Shown: positions 16,403 to 23,991 of the stretch, piece after piece
Numbering within the stretch: position 1 is the first letter of the stretch
How the letters are laid out: every line of letters starts with the position of its first letter
Notes under the pieces: generated by a model
Seen by the model: the letters and a program-made list of their open reading frames with translations, nothing else
What the model was told of the DNA's origin: nothing
Databases searched by the model: none
Translations under genes and position numbers: made by a program
Assembly: GCA_004173355.1 (NCBI GenBank)
Contig: SEAD01000044.1
Span: forward strand, 1 to 32,939
Direction of reading: 5' to 3'
Source: Chitinophagaceae bacterium
GTDB lineage: Bacteria; Bacteroidota; Bacteroidia; Chitinophagales; Chitinophagaceae
DNA length: 32,939 bases

Positions 16403-17368
16403 TCAGTAGTCCCGCTGCACGAGGAAGCGGGCCAGCTCGCGCAGCGGCTGCTTCCGGATATTCATCACCGCTATATCTTCCAGGTGTTGCAGGGCTTCAT
16501 CGAGATAGCGGTCTTTCAGCTGCATCGCCCATTTGTCTACCTCACATTCGCGGTAGAGGTCCAGTACCTGCGCTACTTTACCGGGTGCGTTTCCTGCAAG
16601 CAGATCTTCCAGCCGCTCCCGCTGTTCTCCGGTAGATTCCTGCAGGGCATGGATCAGCAGGAAGGTTTTTTTGTTTGAAAGGATATCACCTCCCACCTGT
16701 TTGCCGAATTTACCAGGATCACCAAATGCATCAAGGTAATCATCCTGTACCTGGAAGGCCAGTCCGAGTTTTTTGCCGAAGGCGTAGATATGTTGCTGGT
16801 TCCCTTCCCCCGCGCCACCCAGGATGGCACCGAGCTGCAGGCTGGCAGCAAGCAGCACCGAGGTTTTGAGGCCGATCATTTCCAGGTAGGTTTCGAAAGC
16901 CACATCGGGCAGTTTTTCAAAATCCATATCCAGCTGCTGGCCTTCACACACTTCCCTTGCGGTCTGGTTGAACAGGTCCATCACACCATGGATATGCCGC
17001 GTGCTTACCTTGTTGAGGTACTCGTAAGCTTTGACCAGCATCACATCCCCGGCAAGGATGGCTGTGCTCTCGCCAAACCGCAGGTGCACGGTTTCCATGC
17101 CCCGCCTCAACGGCGCCTTATCCATGATATCATCGTGGATCAGGGAAAAATTATGAAAGAGTTCGATGGCCGTACCTACCTGCCAGGCGTCCTGGCTGAT
17201 TTCGGCAAAGAGTTCATTGCCCATCAGGCAGAGCACCGGACGCACACGTTTGCCGCCGATGGACAGGAAATATTCATTCGGTCCGTACAGGCTCGATGGC
17301 TGCCCGGGAAAATGCGCGGTATTGAAATAATCGGCGAACTGCGCGGATAACTGTTCAAAAGACTGCAT
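16403..17368 (-). CDS. Trans-isoprenyl diphosphate synthase (polyprenyl synthetase family)
   Basis: Condenses isopentenyl diphosphate onto allylic diphosphates; a cytosolic, Mg-dependent enzyme. The product is 321 residues, all-alpha. First aspartate-rich motif DDIMD at 79-83, second DDYLD at 209-213, plus GGKRVRP at 38-44 and KTFLLIHAL near 235. The residues before the first motif are Phe74 (position -5) and Ser75 (-4), without the two-residue insert of E. coli-type FPP synthase. A bulky residue at -5 usually limits the product to short chains (C15-C20), but this is inference. The gene starts 12 bases after the rnr stop, so it is probably in the same transcript as lpxK-rnr. Farnesyl or geranylgeranyl diphosphate synthase are the main candidates. 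Confidence 0.88.
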   Translation of the reverse strand: MQSFEQLSAQFADYFNTAHFPGQPSSLYGPNEYFLSIGGKRVRPVLCLMGNELFAEISQDAWQVGTAIELFHNFSLIHDDIMDKAPLRRGMETVHLRFGESTAILAGDVMLVKAYEYLNKVSTRHIHGVMDLFNQTAREVCEGQQLDMDFEKLPDVAFETYLEMIGLKTSVLLAASLQLGAILGGAGEGNQQHIYAFGKKLGLAFQVQDDYLDAFGDPGKFGKQVGGDILSNKKTFLLIHALQESTGEQRERLEDLLAGNAPGKVAQVLDLYRECEVDKWAMQLKDRYLDEALQHLEDIAVMNIRKQPLRELARFLVQRDY

Positions 17369-17380
17369 AGGGCGGGCCTG

Positions 17381-19384
17381 TTATTTCTTCTTGTTTTTTT
17401 TCGGTTTGTTATTTTCTTCGGTAAGCTCTTCATCGCTCAGCACCCATACATAATCCAGCTGGCGTTTGAGCAGGTTGGCCGCAGCCACCTTGATGCGCAC
17501 CTTATCACCCATCCTGAATTTTTTTCCGCTGCGCATACCTACGAGTGCGTAGTCGGTTTCCACATGGCGGAATTCATCATACTCAAGCAGGCTGTTGATG
17601 CTGACCAGCCCTTCGCATTTGGTATCCACCGTTTCCACCCAGAAGCCGAAACTGGATACACCACTGATCACGCCATCGAAATCTTCACCCACAAACTGCT
17701 GCATATACTGCACCTGTTTGTATTTGTTCGATGCCCGTTCACATTCCATCGCTGCGCGTTCGCGTTCGCTGCAATGTTTACATTTTTCCTCCATCGCCTT
17801 ATCGATTACGATGTCCTCATCGAGCACTTCCTGCAGGATCCGGTGCACCATGATATCGGGGTAACGGCGGATCGGGGAAGTGAAATGGCAATAGTGTTCA
17901 AAACCGAGACCGTAATGACCTACATTTTCAACAGTGTACTTGGCCTTGGCCATTGTACGGATACCCAGTTGTTCGAGTACATGCTGTTCGGGCCGGCCAT
18001 GCGCGGCTTTAAGCAGTTTGTTGAATGATTCGGCGATTGCCTGCGGTGAACTCATATCGAAGCCATGGCCGAACTTATTGGCAAAGGCGATAAACGGCAG
18101 CAGCTTCTCCTCATCGGGTGTATCATGCACGCGGTAAGGGAATGGCACTTCCTTGTTCTTGACTTTTATTTTCGCCACGATTTCGGCAACCGCGCGGTTG
18201 GCCATCAGCATGAATTCCTCAATCAGCTGGTGCGACTCCTTGCTTTCTTTTACCACGATCCCGATCGGGAAACCTTTTTCATCGAGTTTGAAGCGTACCT
18301 CGGTGGAAGAGAAATTGATTGCCCCTTTATTGAACCGGCGTTTGCGCATTTTCTGCGCAATCTCATTGAGGATAAGAACCTCTTCCGACAGTTCACCGGT
18401 GCTGGTCTCGATGATCTGCTGGGCATCTTCGTAGGTAAAACGCTTATCGGAATGGATAACGGTCCGTCCGATCCAGTGTGATTTTATTTCTGCCTTCGGG
18501 GTCACCTCGAAGATGGCGGAGAAGGTCAGTTTGTCTTCATGCGGACGCAGTGAACAGAGCACATTGGAGATGTGTTCCGGCAGCATCGGGTTTACGCGGT
18601 CAGGCAGGTAAATGGAAGTGGCGCGCTGGTAGGCGGCCTTGTCCAGCGGGTTGCCATACTCCACATAATGGCTTACATCGGCGATATGCACACCGATTTC
18701 ATAGTTGCCATTGGCCAGCCGTACAAACGAGATGGCATCGTCAAAGTCCTTGGCATCTGCCGGGTCGATAGTAAAGGTGAGGATGTCCCGCAGGTCGCGG
18801 CGTTTTTTGATTTCCCCTTCACTGATCACATCTGGGATCCGCGCTGCTACCTCGAGGGCATCATCGGGGAAGTCGAGGGAGAACCCTGCTTCCAGCATGA
18901 TTTCCTTCATGGCTGCATCATCGGCATTTTCCGGATCGAGTACGGCCAGGATTTCGCCCACCGGGCGTTTATCGCCATTATCCCACTTCACCATTTTTGC
19001 CACTACCCTGTCCTTATCCTTTGCCCCGTTGAGGCTTTGCATCGGGATAAAAAGGTCGGGCATTGGTTTGTCGGTTTCCGGGACGAAGAAGGCAAATGTT
19101 TCATTGAGTTGCAGCTGTCCGATGAATTCGGTGCGCTTGCGTTCGAGTACTTCTATCACATCCCCCTGCAGGCGTTTACCACCGGTGTTTTTGACACGTG
19201 CCACAACGATGTCGCCATGCATGGCAGTGGCGAAATCACCCGGTCGCACGATGATATCGGATTCCATCCCCGGCACGATGACAAAACCCATCCCTGAACG
19301 GGTGATATCGAGTTTGCCTTTGAAGGTTTTGCCTCCGGAGGTTTGTTGTTTCTGTTTTTTTGAATGGTTATTTTTTCTACCCAT
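17381..19384 (-). CDS. rnr: Ribonuclease R (RNB-family 3'-5' exoribonuclease)
   Basis: Processive 3'-5' exoribonuclease that degrades structured RNA in the cytosol. The product is 667 residues, shorter than E. coli RNase R (about 810). N-terminal cold-shock/OB domains lie at about 20-150. The RNB catalytic motif is IDPADAKDFDDAIS at 206-219, with the four expected acidic residues Asp207, 213, 215 and 216. HFTSPIRRYPDIMVHR lies near 500. A C-terminal S1 domain lies at about 570-645 (FDGVISGVSSFGFWVE). A lysine-rich tail (KPKKNKKK) and basic N-terminus (KKQKQQ) flank the core. The ATG overlaps the lpxK stop by one base (TAATG), typical of translational coupling. Confidence 0.95.
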   Translation of the reverse strand: MGRKNNHSKKQKQQTSGGKTFKGKLDITRSGMGFVIVPGMESDIIVRPGDFATAMHGDIVVARVKNTGGKRLQGDVIEVLERKRTEFIGQLQLNETFAFFVPETDKPMPDLFIPMQSLNGAKDKDRVVAKMVKWDNGDKRPVGEILAVLDPENADDAAMKEIMLEAGFSLDFPDDALEVAARIPDVISEGEIKKRRDLRDILTFTIDPADAKDFDDAISFVRLANGNYEIGVHIADVSHYVEYGNPLDKAAYQRATSIYLPDRVNPMLPEHISNVLCSLRPHEDKLTFSAIFEVTPKAEIKSHWIGRTVIHSDKRFTYEDAQQIIETSTGELSEEVLILNEIAQKMRKRRFNKGAINFSSTEVRFKLDEKGFPIGIVVKESKESHQLIEEFMLMANRAVAEIVAKIKVKNKEVPFPYRVHDTPDEEKLLPFIAFANKFGHGFDMSSPQAIAESFNKLLKAAHGRPEQHVLEQLGIRTMAKAKYTVENVGHYGLGFEHYCHFTSPIRRYPDIMVHRILQEVLDEDIVIDKAMEEKCKHCSERERAAMECERASNKYKQVQYMQQFVGEDFDGVISGVSSFGFWVETVDTKCEGLVSINSLLEYDEFRHVETDYALVGMRSGKKFRMGDKVRIKVAAANLLKRQLDYVWVLSDEELTEENNKPKKNKKK

Positions 19385-20466
19385 TATTGTTGTTTGTCCC
19401 GTTTCAGCGGGAGTTGTATAAAGTTAATGACAAGCCGGTTGAATTCATCCCCGCCATTAAATAAAAAATGGTGCTGGACGGGGATCACATACAGCGGCAG
19501 GCCGGTGAGTTCATTGTTGAATTTCTGCAGCCGCACTGCATCCTTTTCCGTGGTCAGGATGAGTTTGTTGGCAGAGGAGAGTCCGCTGAACTTATTACGG
19601 ATCTCCCGGAGATCATCGATGGTGAAGATGTGATGGTCTGCATACCGCAGCAGCGTGAATGATGCAGTCTGTTGTTCGAGCAGTTGCTGCAAGGGCCGCG
19701 GATTGGCGATACCTGTTACCAGCAGCACTTCCAGCGATTCGGAGAGGATGCTTTTATGTTTCTCCAGCAGGTGGTATGGTGTGCCGTAACGGATGCTGGT
19801 AAAAAATACGGATTGTTTTTCCAGGGGCCGGATTTCGCGGATGATCTTTTCCCTTTCGGTAACCGGGAGTGATGGCGGGCACTTGGTTACAACGATGATA
19901 TCCGCACGCCGGGCCGACGAACGCAGGTCGCGCAGGTCGCCGGTTGGCAGGTAAAAATCACGCGTGAACAGGTTGGAATATTCGGTAAGCAGGATATTAA
20001 AACCCGCGGTGATTGCGCGGTGCTGGAATGCATCATCGAGGATGATCACCTGTGTATCCGGGCGGTCATGCAGCAATTGCGGCACCGCTTCAATCCTTTT
20101 TTCCCCGACAGCTACCGGTATCCCCGGAAATTTTTCATGGAACTGCATCGGTTCATCGCCAATATCAAGCGCAGTGGTACCTGGTCCTGCCAGTGCATAA
20201 CCGGTAGTCTTGCGTTTATACCCGCGGCTCAGCGTTGCGATCTGGTAATGTTCTTTCAGCAGTCGCACCAGGTACTCCACCATCGGCGATTTGCCGGTAC
20301 CACCCACCGACAGGTTTCCCACACAGATCATGGGCAGGCCGAAGCTGGATGACTTTGAAATATTGCGGTCGTACAGCCAGTTCCGCACGGTTATTCCCAG
20401 CCAGTAAAGAAGGGCAAAGGGAAAGAGCAGTATGCGGAAGGATTTCAGGAAAACGTTAGAAAACAT
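19384..20466 (-). CDS. lpxK: Tetraacyldisaccharide 4'-kinase
   Basis: Phosphorylates the 4'-position of the lipid A disaccharide precursor at the inner face of the inner membrane, a late step of lipid A assembly. The product is 360 residues. The N-terminal hydrophobic anchor ILLFPFALLYWLG lies at about 12-24. The P-loop region GNLSVGGTGKSP lies at 50-61. LSRGYKR lies near 79-85. The DDAFQHR motif follows (Asp-Asp of the catalytic site). TTEKDAVRLQ is near 305-315. This is a standard LpxK layout. The gene start overlaps the MTHFS gene end by 11 bases, and its stop overlaps rnr by one base. It confirms a Gram-negative lipid A producer. Confidence 0.95.
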   Translation of the reverse strand: MFSNVFLKSFRILLFPFALLYWLGITVRNWLYDRNISKSSSFGLPMICVGNLSVGGTGKSPMVEYLVRLLKEHYQIATLSRGYKRKTTGYALAGPGTTALDIGDEPMQFHEKFPGIPVAVGEKRIEAVPQLLHDRPDTQVIILDDAFQHRAITAGFNILLTEYSNLFTRDFYLPTGDLRDLRSSARRADIIVVTKCPPSLPVTEREKIIREIRPLEKQSVFFTSIRYGTPYHLLEKHKSILSESLEVLLVTGIANPRPLQQLLEQQTASFTLLRYADHHIFTIDDLREIRNKFSGLSSANKLILTTEKDAVRLQKFNNELTGLPLYVIPVQHHFLFNGGDEFNRLVINFIQLPLKRDKQQ

Positions 20467-21025
20467 ATTGGTTATACGGTGTGATACAGAGGTTTAAAGG
20501 TACGTCAAATTCGTGCCTGTCGACGATCCGGTCAACCGGCTCAAAATAACTGAAGCCAACCTTAATACAGTCGGGCCGGCAGGAAGCCAGGTAAATATCA
20601 TAAAAGCCCTTGCCATAGCCAACACGGTACCCTTCGGTGTCGAAGGCCAGGAGCGGGACAAAAACAAGATCGATCTCCTCCGGCGGGATAATTTCCGTGC
20701 CCTGCGGTTCCAGGATATTCAGTTCATGCCGGGTAAATGGGGTATCAACGTCGGTGAGCACTGCCTGCATCGTCCGGTCGGTGAAATCGGCAACGGGATA
20801 ACAGACTTTCAGTTCAGGATTGCGGAAACGCAGGTATTCGGTGAAGAGGTGGCTATCCGGCTCATTGTTTTCTTCGATCGGCCAGAAACTGAGCAGGGAA
20901 TTGAGAAAAGGTATTCCGGCAGACTGGAACCCGATCAGCAGCAGGTCGTCCAGCCGCATGCGTTCCTGCTCACTGAGCTCCATTCGTTTGTCCCGGTAGG
21001 CTACGCGGATTTCTTTTTTATCCAT
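20456..21025 (-). CDS. 5-formyltetrahydrofolate cyclo-ligase
   Basis: ATP-dependent conversion of 5-formyl-THF to 5,10-methenyl-THF in folate metabolism. The product is 189 residues, normal for the family. N-terminal KKEIRVAYRDKRMELS is the typical opening helix. The substrate/ATP motif LLAFDTEGYRVGYGKGFYD lies at about 128-146 with the characteristic GYGxGFYD. PVADF near 78 is also typical. It opens the lpxK-rnr run, starting 74 bases after rsmD, and its last codons overlap the start of lpxK. There is no functional link to LpxK, so this is a housekeeping operon of convenience. Confidence 0.93.
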   Translation of the reverse strand: MDKKEIRVAYRDKRMELSEQERMRLDDLLLIGFQSAGIPFLNSLLSFWPIEENNEPDSHLFTEYLRFRNPELKVCYPVADFTDRTMQAVLTDVDTPFTRHELNILEPQGTEIIPPEEIDLVFVPLLAFDTEGYRVGYGKGFYDIYLASCRPDCIKVGFSYFEPVDRIVDRHEFDVPLNLCITPYNQYVF

Positions 21026-21099
21026 GGGTTTAACTGTTGGGAGGATGCTGCAAAAGCGAAGCCAATATATGGGGCCGGTAACAAGCGCTCAGGCGGGAT

Positions 21100-21651
21100 T
21101 TAATCCTTCGCGGCAGGCTCGTTGATAAACACCGAAAAAATAGTGGTGCCGTAATTTTTTTCAAAACTGTACAGGGGAAACGACTGGTAATTATTTCTCG
21201 GGGTATGCTCCAGTACAAACCATCCTCCCGGCGCGAGCAGCCCCTGTGAATGCACCAGCCTGGGAAGGTCATCAATATTCGTAAGGGCATATGGCGGGCC
21301 TGCAAAAATAAAATCAAACTGGCTCTGGCAGTCACGGATAAAACGGAACACATCCGACTTCATTATCTTCAGCGGTACGCGCAGTGTATCCGATGTTTTT
21401 TTGATAAACTCATACATCGTGGTATCCTTTTCCACGATCGTCAGGTCGGTGGCACCACGTGATGCCAGCTCGTAACTGATATTGCCCGTGCCGCCAAACA
21501 GATCGAGCGTCCGGAGGTTGGGGATATCCAGTTTATGCTGCAGCACATTGAACAATCCCTCTTTCGCGATATCAGTGGTGGGCCTGGTGTAAGGCATCTT
21601 CGAAGGCGGGTTGAATTTGCGACCGCCATGTTCGCCGCCTATGATTCGCAT
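21100..21651 (-). CDS. rsmD: RsmD-family 16S rRNA guanine N2-methyltransferase
   Basis: SAM-dependent methyltransferase for G966 (E. coli numbering) of 16S rRNA. The product is 183 residues, the usual length. N-terminal MRIIGGEHGGRKF, then RPTTDIAKEGLFNVL (23-37), the SAM-binding motif DLFGGTGN at 50-57, and the acid VEKD that holds the ribose (73-76). The catalytic motif, usually DPPY or DPPF, reads GPPY at 118-121 (codons GGC CCG CCA TAT). So the first acidic residue is replaced by glycine. The start overlaps the end of the DUF3822 gene by 13 bases, suggesting coupling. Confidence 0.9.
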   Translation of the reverse strand: MRIIGGEHGGRKFNPPSKMPYTRPTTDIAKEGLFNVLQHKLDIPNLRTLDLFGGTGNISYELASRGATDLTIVEKDTTMYEFIKKTSDTLRVPLKIMKSDVFRFIRDCQSQFDFIFAGPPYALTNIDDLPRLVHSQGLLAPGGWFVLEHTPRNNYQSFPLYSFEKNYGTTIFSVFINEPAAKD

Positions 21652-22457
21652 CTTGCCAGGTCATTTAACGAAGTGAAAAAATGCGAAGGGTAGTTTTCCC
21701 CTTTCACCCGTGGCCAGGCAGGAAGACGGAATTCGATGTGGAGGAAGTACTGGTATAATTCACGGTAAAGAATGGATTGTTTGTCCACCAGTCCCGAAAT
21801 ATAAAGCGTAGTCCCTTCTGCAGGCAGGTCAAATACCCGGCAGCATTGCAGCAGGTAATAAATCACATCCGACGGCGAGGTATAGGGAAATGTCTGTGCC
21901 AGTTTGAGATCGCTTCCCGCAGACACGAGTACGGCAAAATCATCGGCGCGGAAATCAACCAGTATGGACGCAGTGCCCTCACCTGCTACCAGGTTACGGA
22001 TTCCCACAGAATACTGGTGGGAGTATTTTGCCATCCTAAAATAACGCGTCACCCACTGGTGGATATCTGAAGGTACAGCGTAGGTGTTGCGGATCTGCCA
22101 GTTGCGGATGTTATCGGTAAATACCTCGTCGAATGAGGTGATACCATAGCCCGTTTCCAGCAGTTGCCTGTTGCCCTCTTCGTTAAAATACTCCATCGGT
22201 ACGAGGATGCTCTGCGGATGGTCATAACAGACGCGGACCCTTGTAAAATCCAGCGAAAGCTGCGGGTGCAGGCGGTACAGCTCTTCCAGTTCGGGCAGGC
22301 CAACTTTCTGGCCGGTGCACCACGACAGGTATTGCAGGGTGCCATCTTCCAGGTCGGTCAGCGAAAATCCGACATGGCGCTCCCCGATGCGGACAGAGAG
22401 CAATGAGTTCTCTGGCCGTGGCTGCTGGTCGGTTGATATCGTATACACCTGTTTCAT
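21639..22457 (-). CDS. DUF3822 family protein
   Basis: A 272-residue protein of unknown function with a Bacteroidota distribution; I recognise it as DUF3822 from its sequence style and its place directly before rsmD. It starts with KQVYTISTDQQPRPENSLLSVRIGERHVGFSLTD and has two halves (about 25-130 and 140-260) that look like actin/hexokinase-type sheets, e.g. ILVDFRADDFAVLVSAGSDLKLAQTFPY. No catalytic residues can be assigned. I use the ATG at 22457, which follows a TATATTTG promoter element; the frame also opens from a GTG at 22520 that would lie within folB. Confidence 0.82.
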   Translation of the reverse strand: MKQVYTISTDQQPRPENSLLSVRIGERHVGFSLTDLEDGTLQYLSWCTGQKVGLPELEELYRLHPQLSLDFTRVRVCYDHPQSILVPMEYFNEEGNRQLLETGYGITSFDEVFTDNIRNWQIRNTYAVPSDIHQWVTRYFRMAKYSHQYSVGIRNLVAGEGTASILVDFRADDFAVLVSAGSDLKLAQTFPYTSPSDVIYYLLQCCRVFDLPAEGTTLYISGLVDKQSILYRELYQYFLHIEFRLPAWPRVKGENYPSHFFTSLNDLARCES

Positions 22458-22469
22458 CCGGAATGAGTG

Positions 22470-22477
22470 CAAATATA
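22470..22477 (-). promoter_or_regulatory. -7 promoter element of the DUF3822-rsmD unit
   Basis: TATATTTG on the minus strand matches TAnnTTTG. It lies in the 31-base gap between folB and the DUF3822 start codon, 12 bases before the ATG, giving a very short leader. It supports the chosen start and a separate promoter for DUF3822-rsmD. Confidence 0.5.
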
Positions 22478-22488
22478 GGGAGAGAGAA

Positions 22489-22851
22489 TCAGTAAACTGC
22501 GTGGAAGCTGACGGAAGCACTGCCTTCGAAATTGTCGATAGGCGGGTTCAGCTTCTCCACCGAAACCATCACTTCAACCAGCTGGGGAAACTGCCTTACA
22601 GCCTCCTCGCCAATCGTCTGCACCAGTGTTTCGAGCAGGTCCACCGGCTCCTGCATGATGGTATTGATAATATTGAAGAGGGCCGAATAATCAACCGTAT
22701 CGCTGATCTCCCTGACTGGCAGCGCTGGTGCGGGATATCGTGCCCACATGTTTACCACAAAGTCATTTCCCTTCTGGCGTTCTTCGGGATAAAGGCCATG
22801 GAAGGCACGAAATCGTACGTTCCTGAGTTCAATGGTAAGCGTATGCGGCAT
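22489..22851 (-). CDS. folB: Dihydroneopterin aldolase
   Basis: Splits 7,8-dihydroneopterin to 6-hydroxymethyl-7,8-dihydropterin in folate synthesis; cytosolic. The product is 120 residues, normal for FolB. Near the N-terminus RFRAFHGLYPEERQKGNDFVVN holds the conserved HGxxxxE segment (Glu at about 23 and 24). In the middle DTVDYSALFNII (51-62) gives the family Asp-Tyr motif. LLETLVQTIGEEAV (73-86) holds the pterin-binding LLE. KLNPPIDN with its conserved lysine lies near 100. The gene lies 16 bases after trxB, so it is likely co-transcribed with it. Confidence 0.93.
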   Translation of the reverse strand: MPHTLTIELRNVRFRAFHGLYPEERQKGNDFVVNMWARYPAPALPVREISDTVDYSALFNIINTIMQEPVDLLETLVQTIGEEAVRQFPQLVEVMVSVEKLNPPIDNFEGSASVSFHAVY

Positions 22852-22867
22852 TCGGTTGTTTTATTGA

Positions 22868-23818
22868 TCAGTGGAGGCCACTGGCACTCAGGTAACGTTC
22901 GGCATCCAGCGCAGCCATACATCCGCTGCCCGCAGCCGTTACAGCCTGGCGGTAAATTTTATCCTGCACATCCCCTGCTGCAAACACACCCTCCAGGTTG
23001 GTTTTCGATGTTCCGGGGGTGGTCTGGATATATCCTTCCGCATCGGTAGTCAGGTAATCCCGGAAGATATCCGAATTGGGATGGTGGCCGATAGCGACAA
23101 AGAAACCGTTGATAGCGATCTCCGATTTTTCACCGGTTTTATTGTTGCGGATCCGGACGGCCGATACGGTTTTGTCACCAATGATCTCATCGGTTTCGGT
23201 ATTCCAGTAGACTTTGATATTCGGGGCATTCAACACACGATCCTGCATCACTTTGCTGGCGCGCATTTCATCCTTGCGGATAAACATGTGTACCGTGCTG
23301 GTGAGTTTCGAAAGATAAAGTGCCTCTTCGGCAGCAGTATCCCCTGCCCCCACGATGGCCACTTCCTTGTTGCGGAAAAAGAACCCGTCGCAGACCGCGC
23401 AGGCGCTCACCCCAAACCCATTGAGACGCTCCTCACTTTCCAGTCCGAGCCATTTGGCACTTGCCCCGGTGGAAATGATGACGGCATCTGCCTCGATCCA
23501 TTTTTCCTCGTCAATCTGGACCTTGTACGGCCGGCTGCTGAAATCAACCTTTGTGGCCAGGCCGAAACGGATATCCGCGCCCATACGAACCGCCTGCTTC
23601 TCGAAATGCACCATCATCTCCGGCCCCTGGATCCCATCCGGATAACCCGGGTAATTTTCCACTTCAGTGGTGATGGTCAGTTGTCCGCCTGGCTGGATCC
23701 CCTGGTAAAGCACGGGTTTCAGGTTGGCGCGGGAAGCATATATGGCAGCAGTGTAACCAGCGGGTCCACTACCAATTATGAGGAGGGAAACTTTTTCGTT
23801 CGCAACGGTCGATGTCAT
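22868..23818 (-). CDS. trxB: Thioredoxin-disulfide reductase
   Basis: NADPH-dependent flavoenzyme that reduces thioredoxin. The product is 316 residues. FAD-binding GSGPAG lies at 16-21. The redox pair CAVC is at Cys140-Cys143, followed by Asp144. The NADPH-binding GAGDTAAEEA lies at about 155-164. The C-terminal FAD motif GVFAAGDVQDKIYRQAVTAAGSG is complete. The ATG at 23818 is chosen; the frame is also open from a TTG at 23842, inside the promoter element. A TAnnTTTG element lies at 23840-23847. It heads a trxB-folB unit, and may serve the thiol-redox system together with the bacilliredoxin at the right end. Confidence 0.96.
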   Translation of the reverse strand: MTSTVANEKVSLLIIGSGPAGYTAAIYASRANLKPVLYQGIQPGGQLTITTEVENYPGYPDGIQGPEMMVHFEKQAVRMGADIRFGLATKVDFSSRPYKVQIDEEKWIEADAVIISTGASAKWLGLESEERLNGFGVSACAVCDGFFFRNKEVAIVGAGDTAAEEALYLSKLTSTVHMFIRKDEMRASKVMQDRVLNAPNIKVYWNTETDEIIGDKTVSAVRIRNNKTGEKSEIAINGFFVAIGHHPNSDIFRDYLTTDAEGYIQTTPGTSKTNLEGVFAAGDVQDKIYRQAVTAAGSGCMAALDAERYLSASGLH

Positions 23819-23839
23819 TGAATCGGTGTTTTTAATCGG

Positions 23840-23847
23840 CAAAAATA
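23840..23847 (-). promoter_or_regulatory. -7 promoter element of trxB
   Basis: TATTTTTG on the minus strand is an exact TAnnTTTG match, 21 bases before the ATG at 23818. It lies within ACTTATTTTTGCC, which is identical to the sequence before the sigma factor gene. The -33 position is weak (GTTA). Confidence 0.55.
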
Positions 23848-23933
23848 AGTGAATTAACGGTCCGGTTAACGCTTATTGCCCTGACGTTACTGCCTGTTAA
23901 TAAAACAGACAGGGGAACAGAAAGTTCTGGGGA

Positions 23934-23968
23934 TAAAAAGGGGAATGCCGGCGGCTGCCGGCATTCCC
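23934..23968 (-). terminator. Intrinsic terminator of the RND efflux operon
   Basis: A perfect 12-base-pair stem, GGGAATGCCGGC (23941-23952) with GCCGGCATTCCC (23957-23968), and a four-base loop. On the minus strand it is followed by CTTTTTATCC. It lies 23 bases after the pump stop codon, before the trxB promoter region. Confidence 0.85.
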
Positions 23969-23991
23969 TGGTAAATTGTGAATTATCGGGC

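Noticed and set aside
22871-23821. A 316-codon plus-strand open frame
   Set aside because: It is antisense to trxB, which has all motifs. Long antisense frames are common in GC-rich third-position genes, and its protein has no family features.
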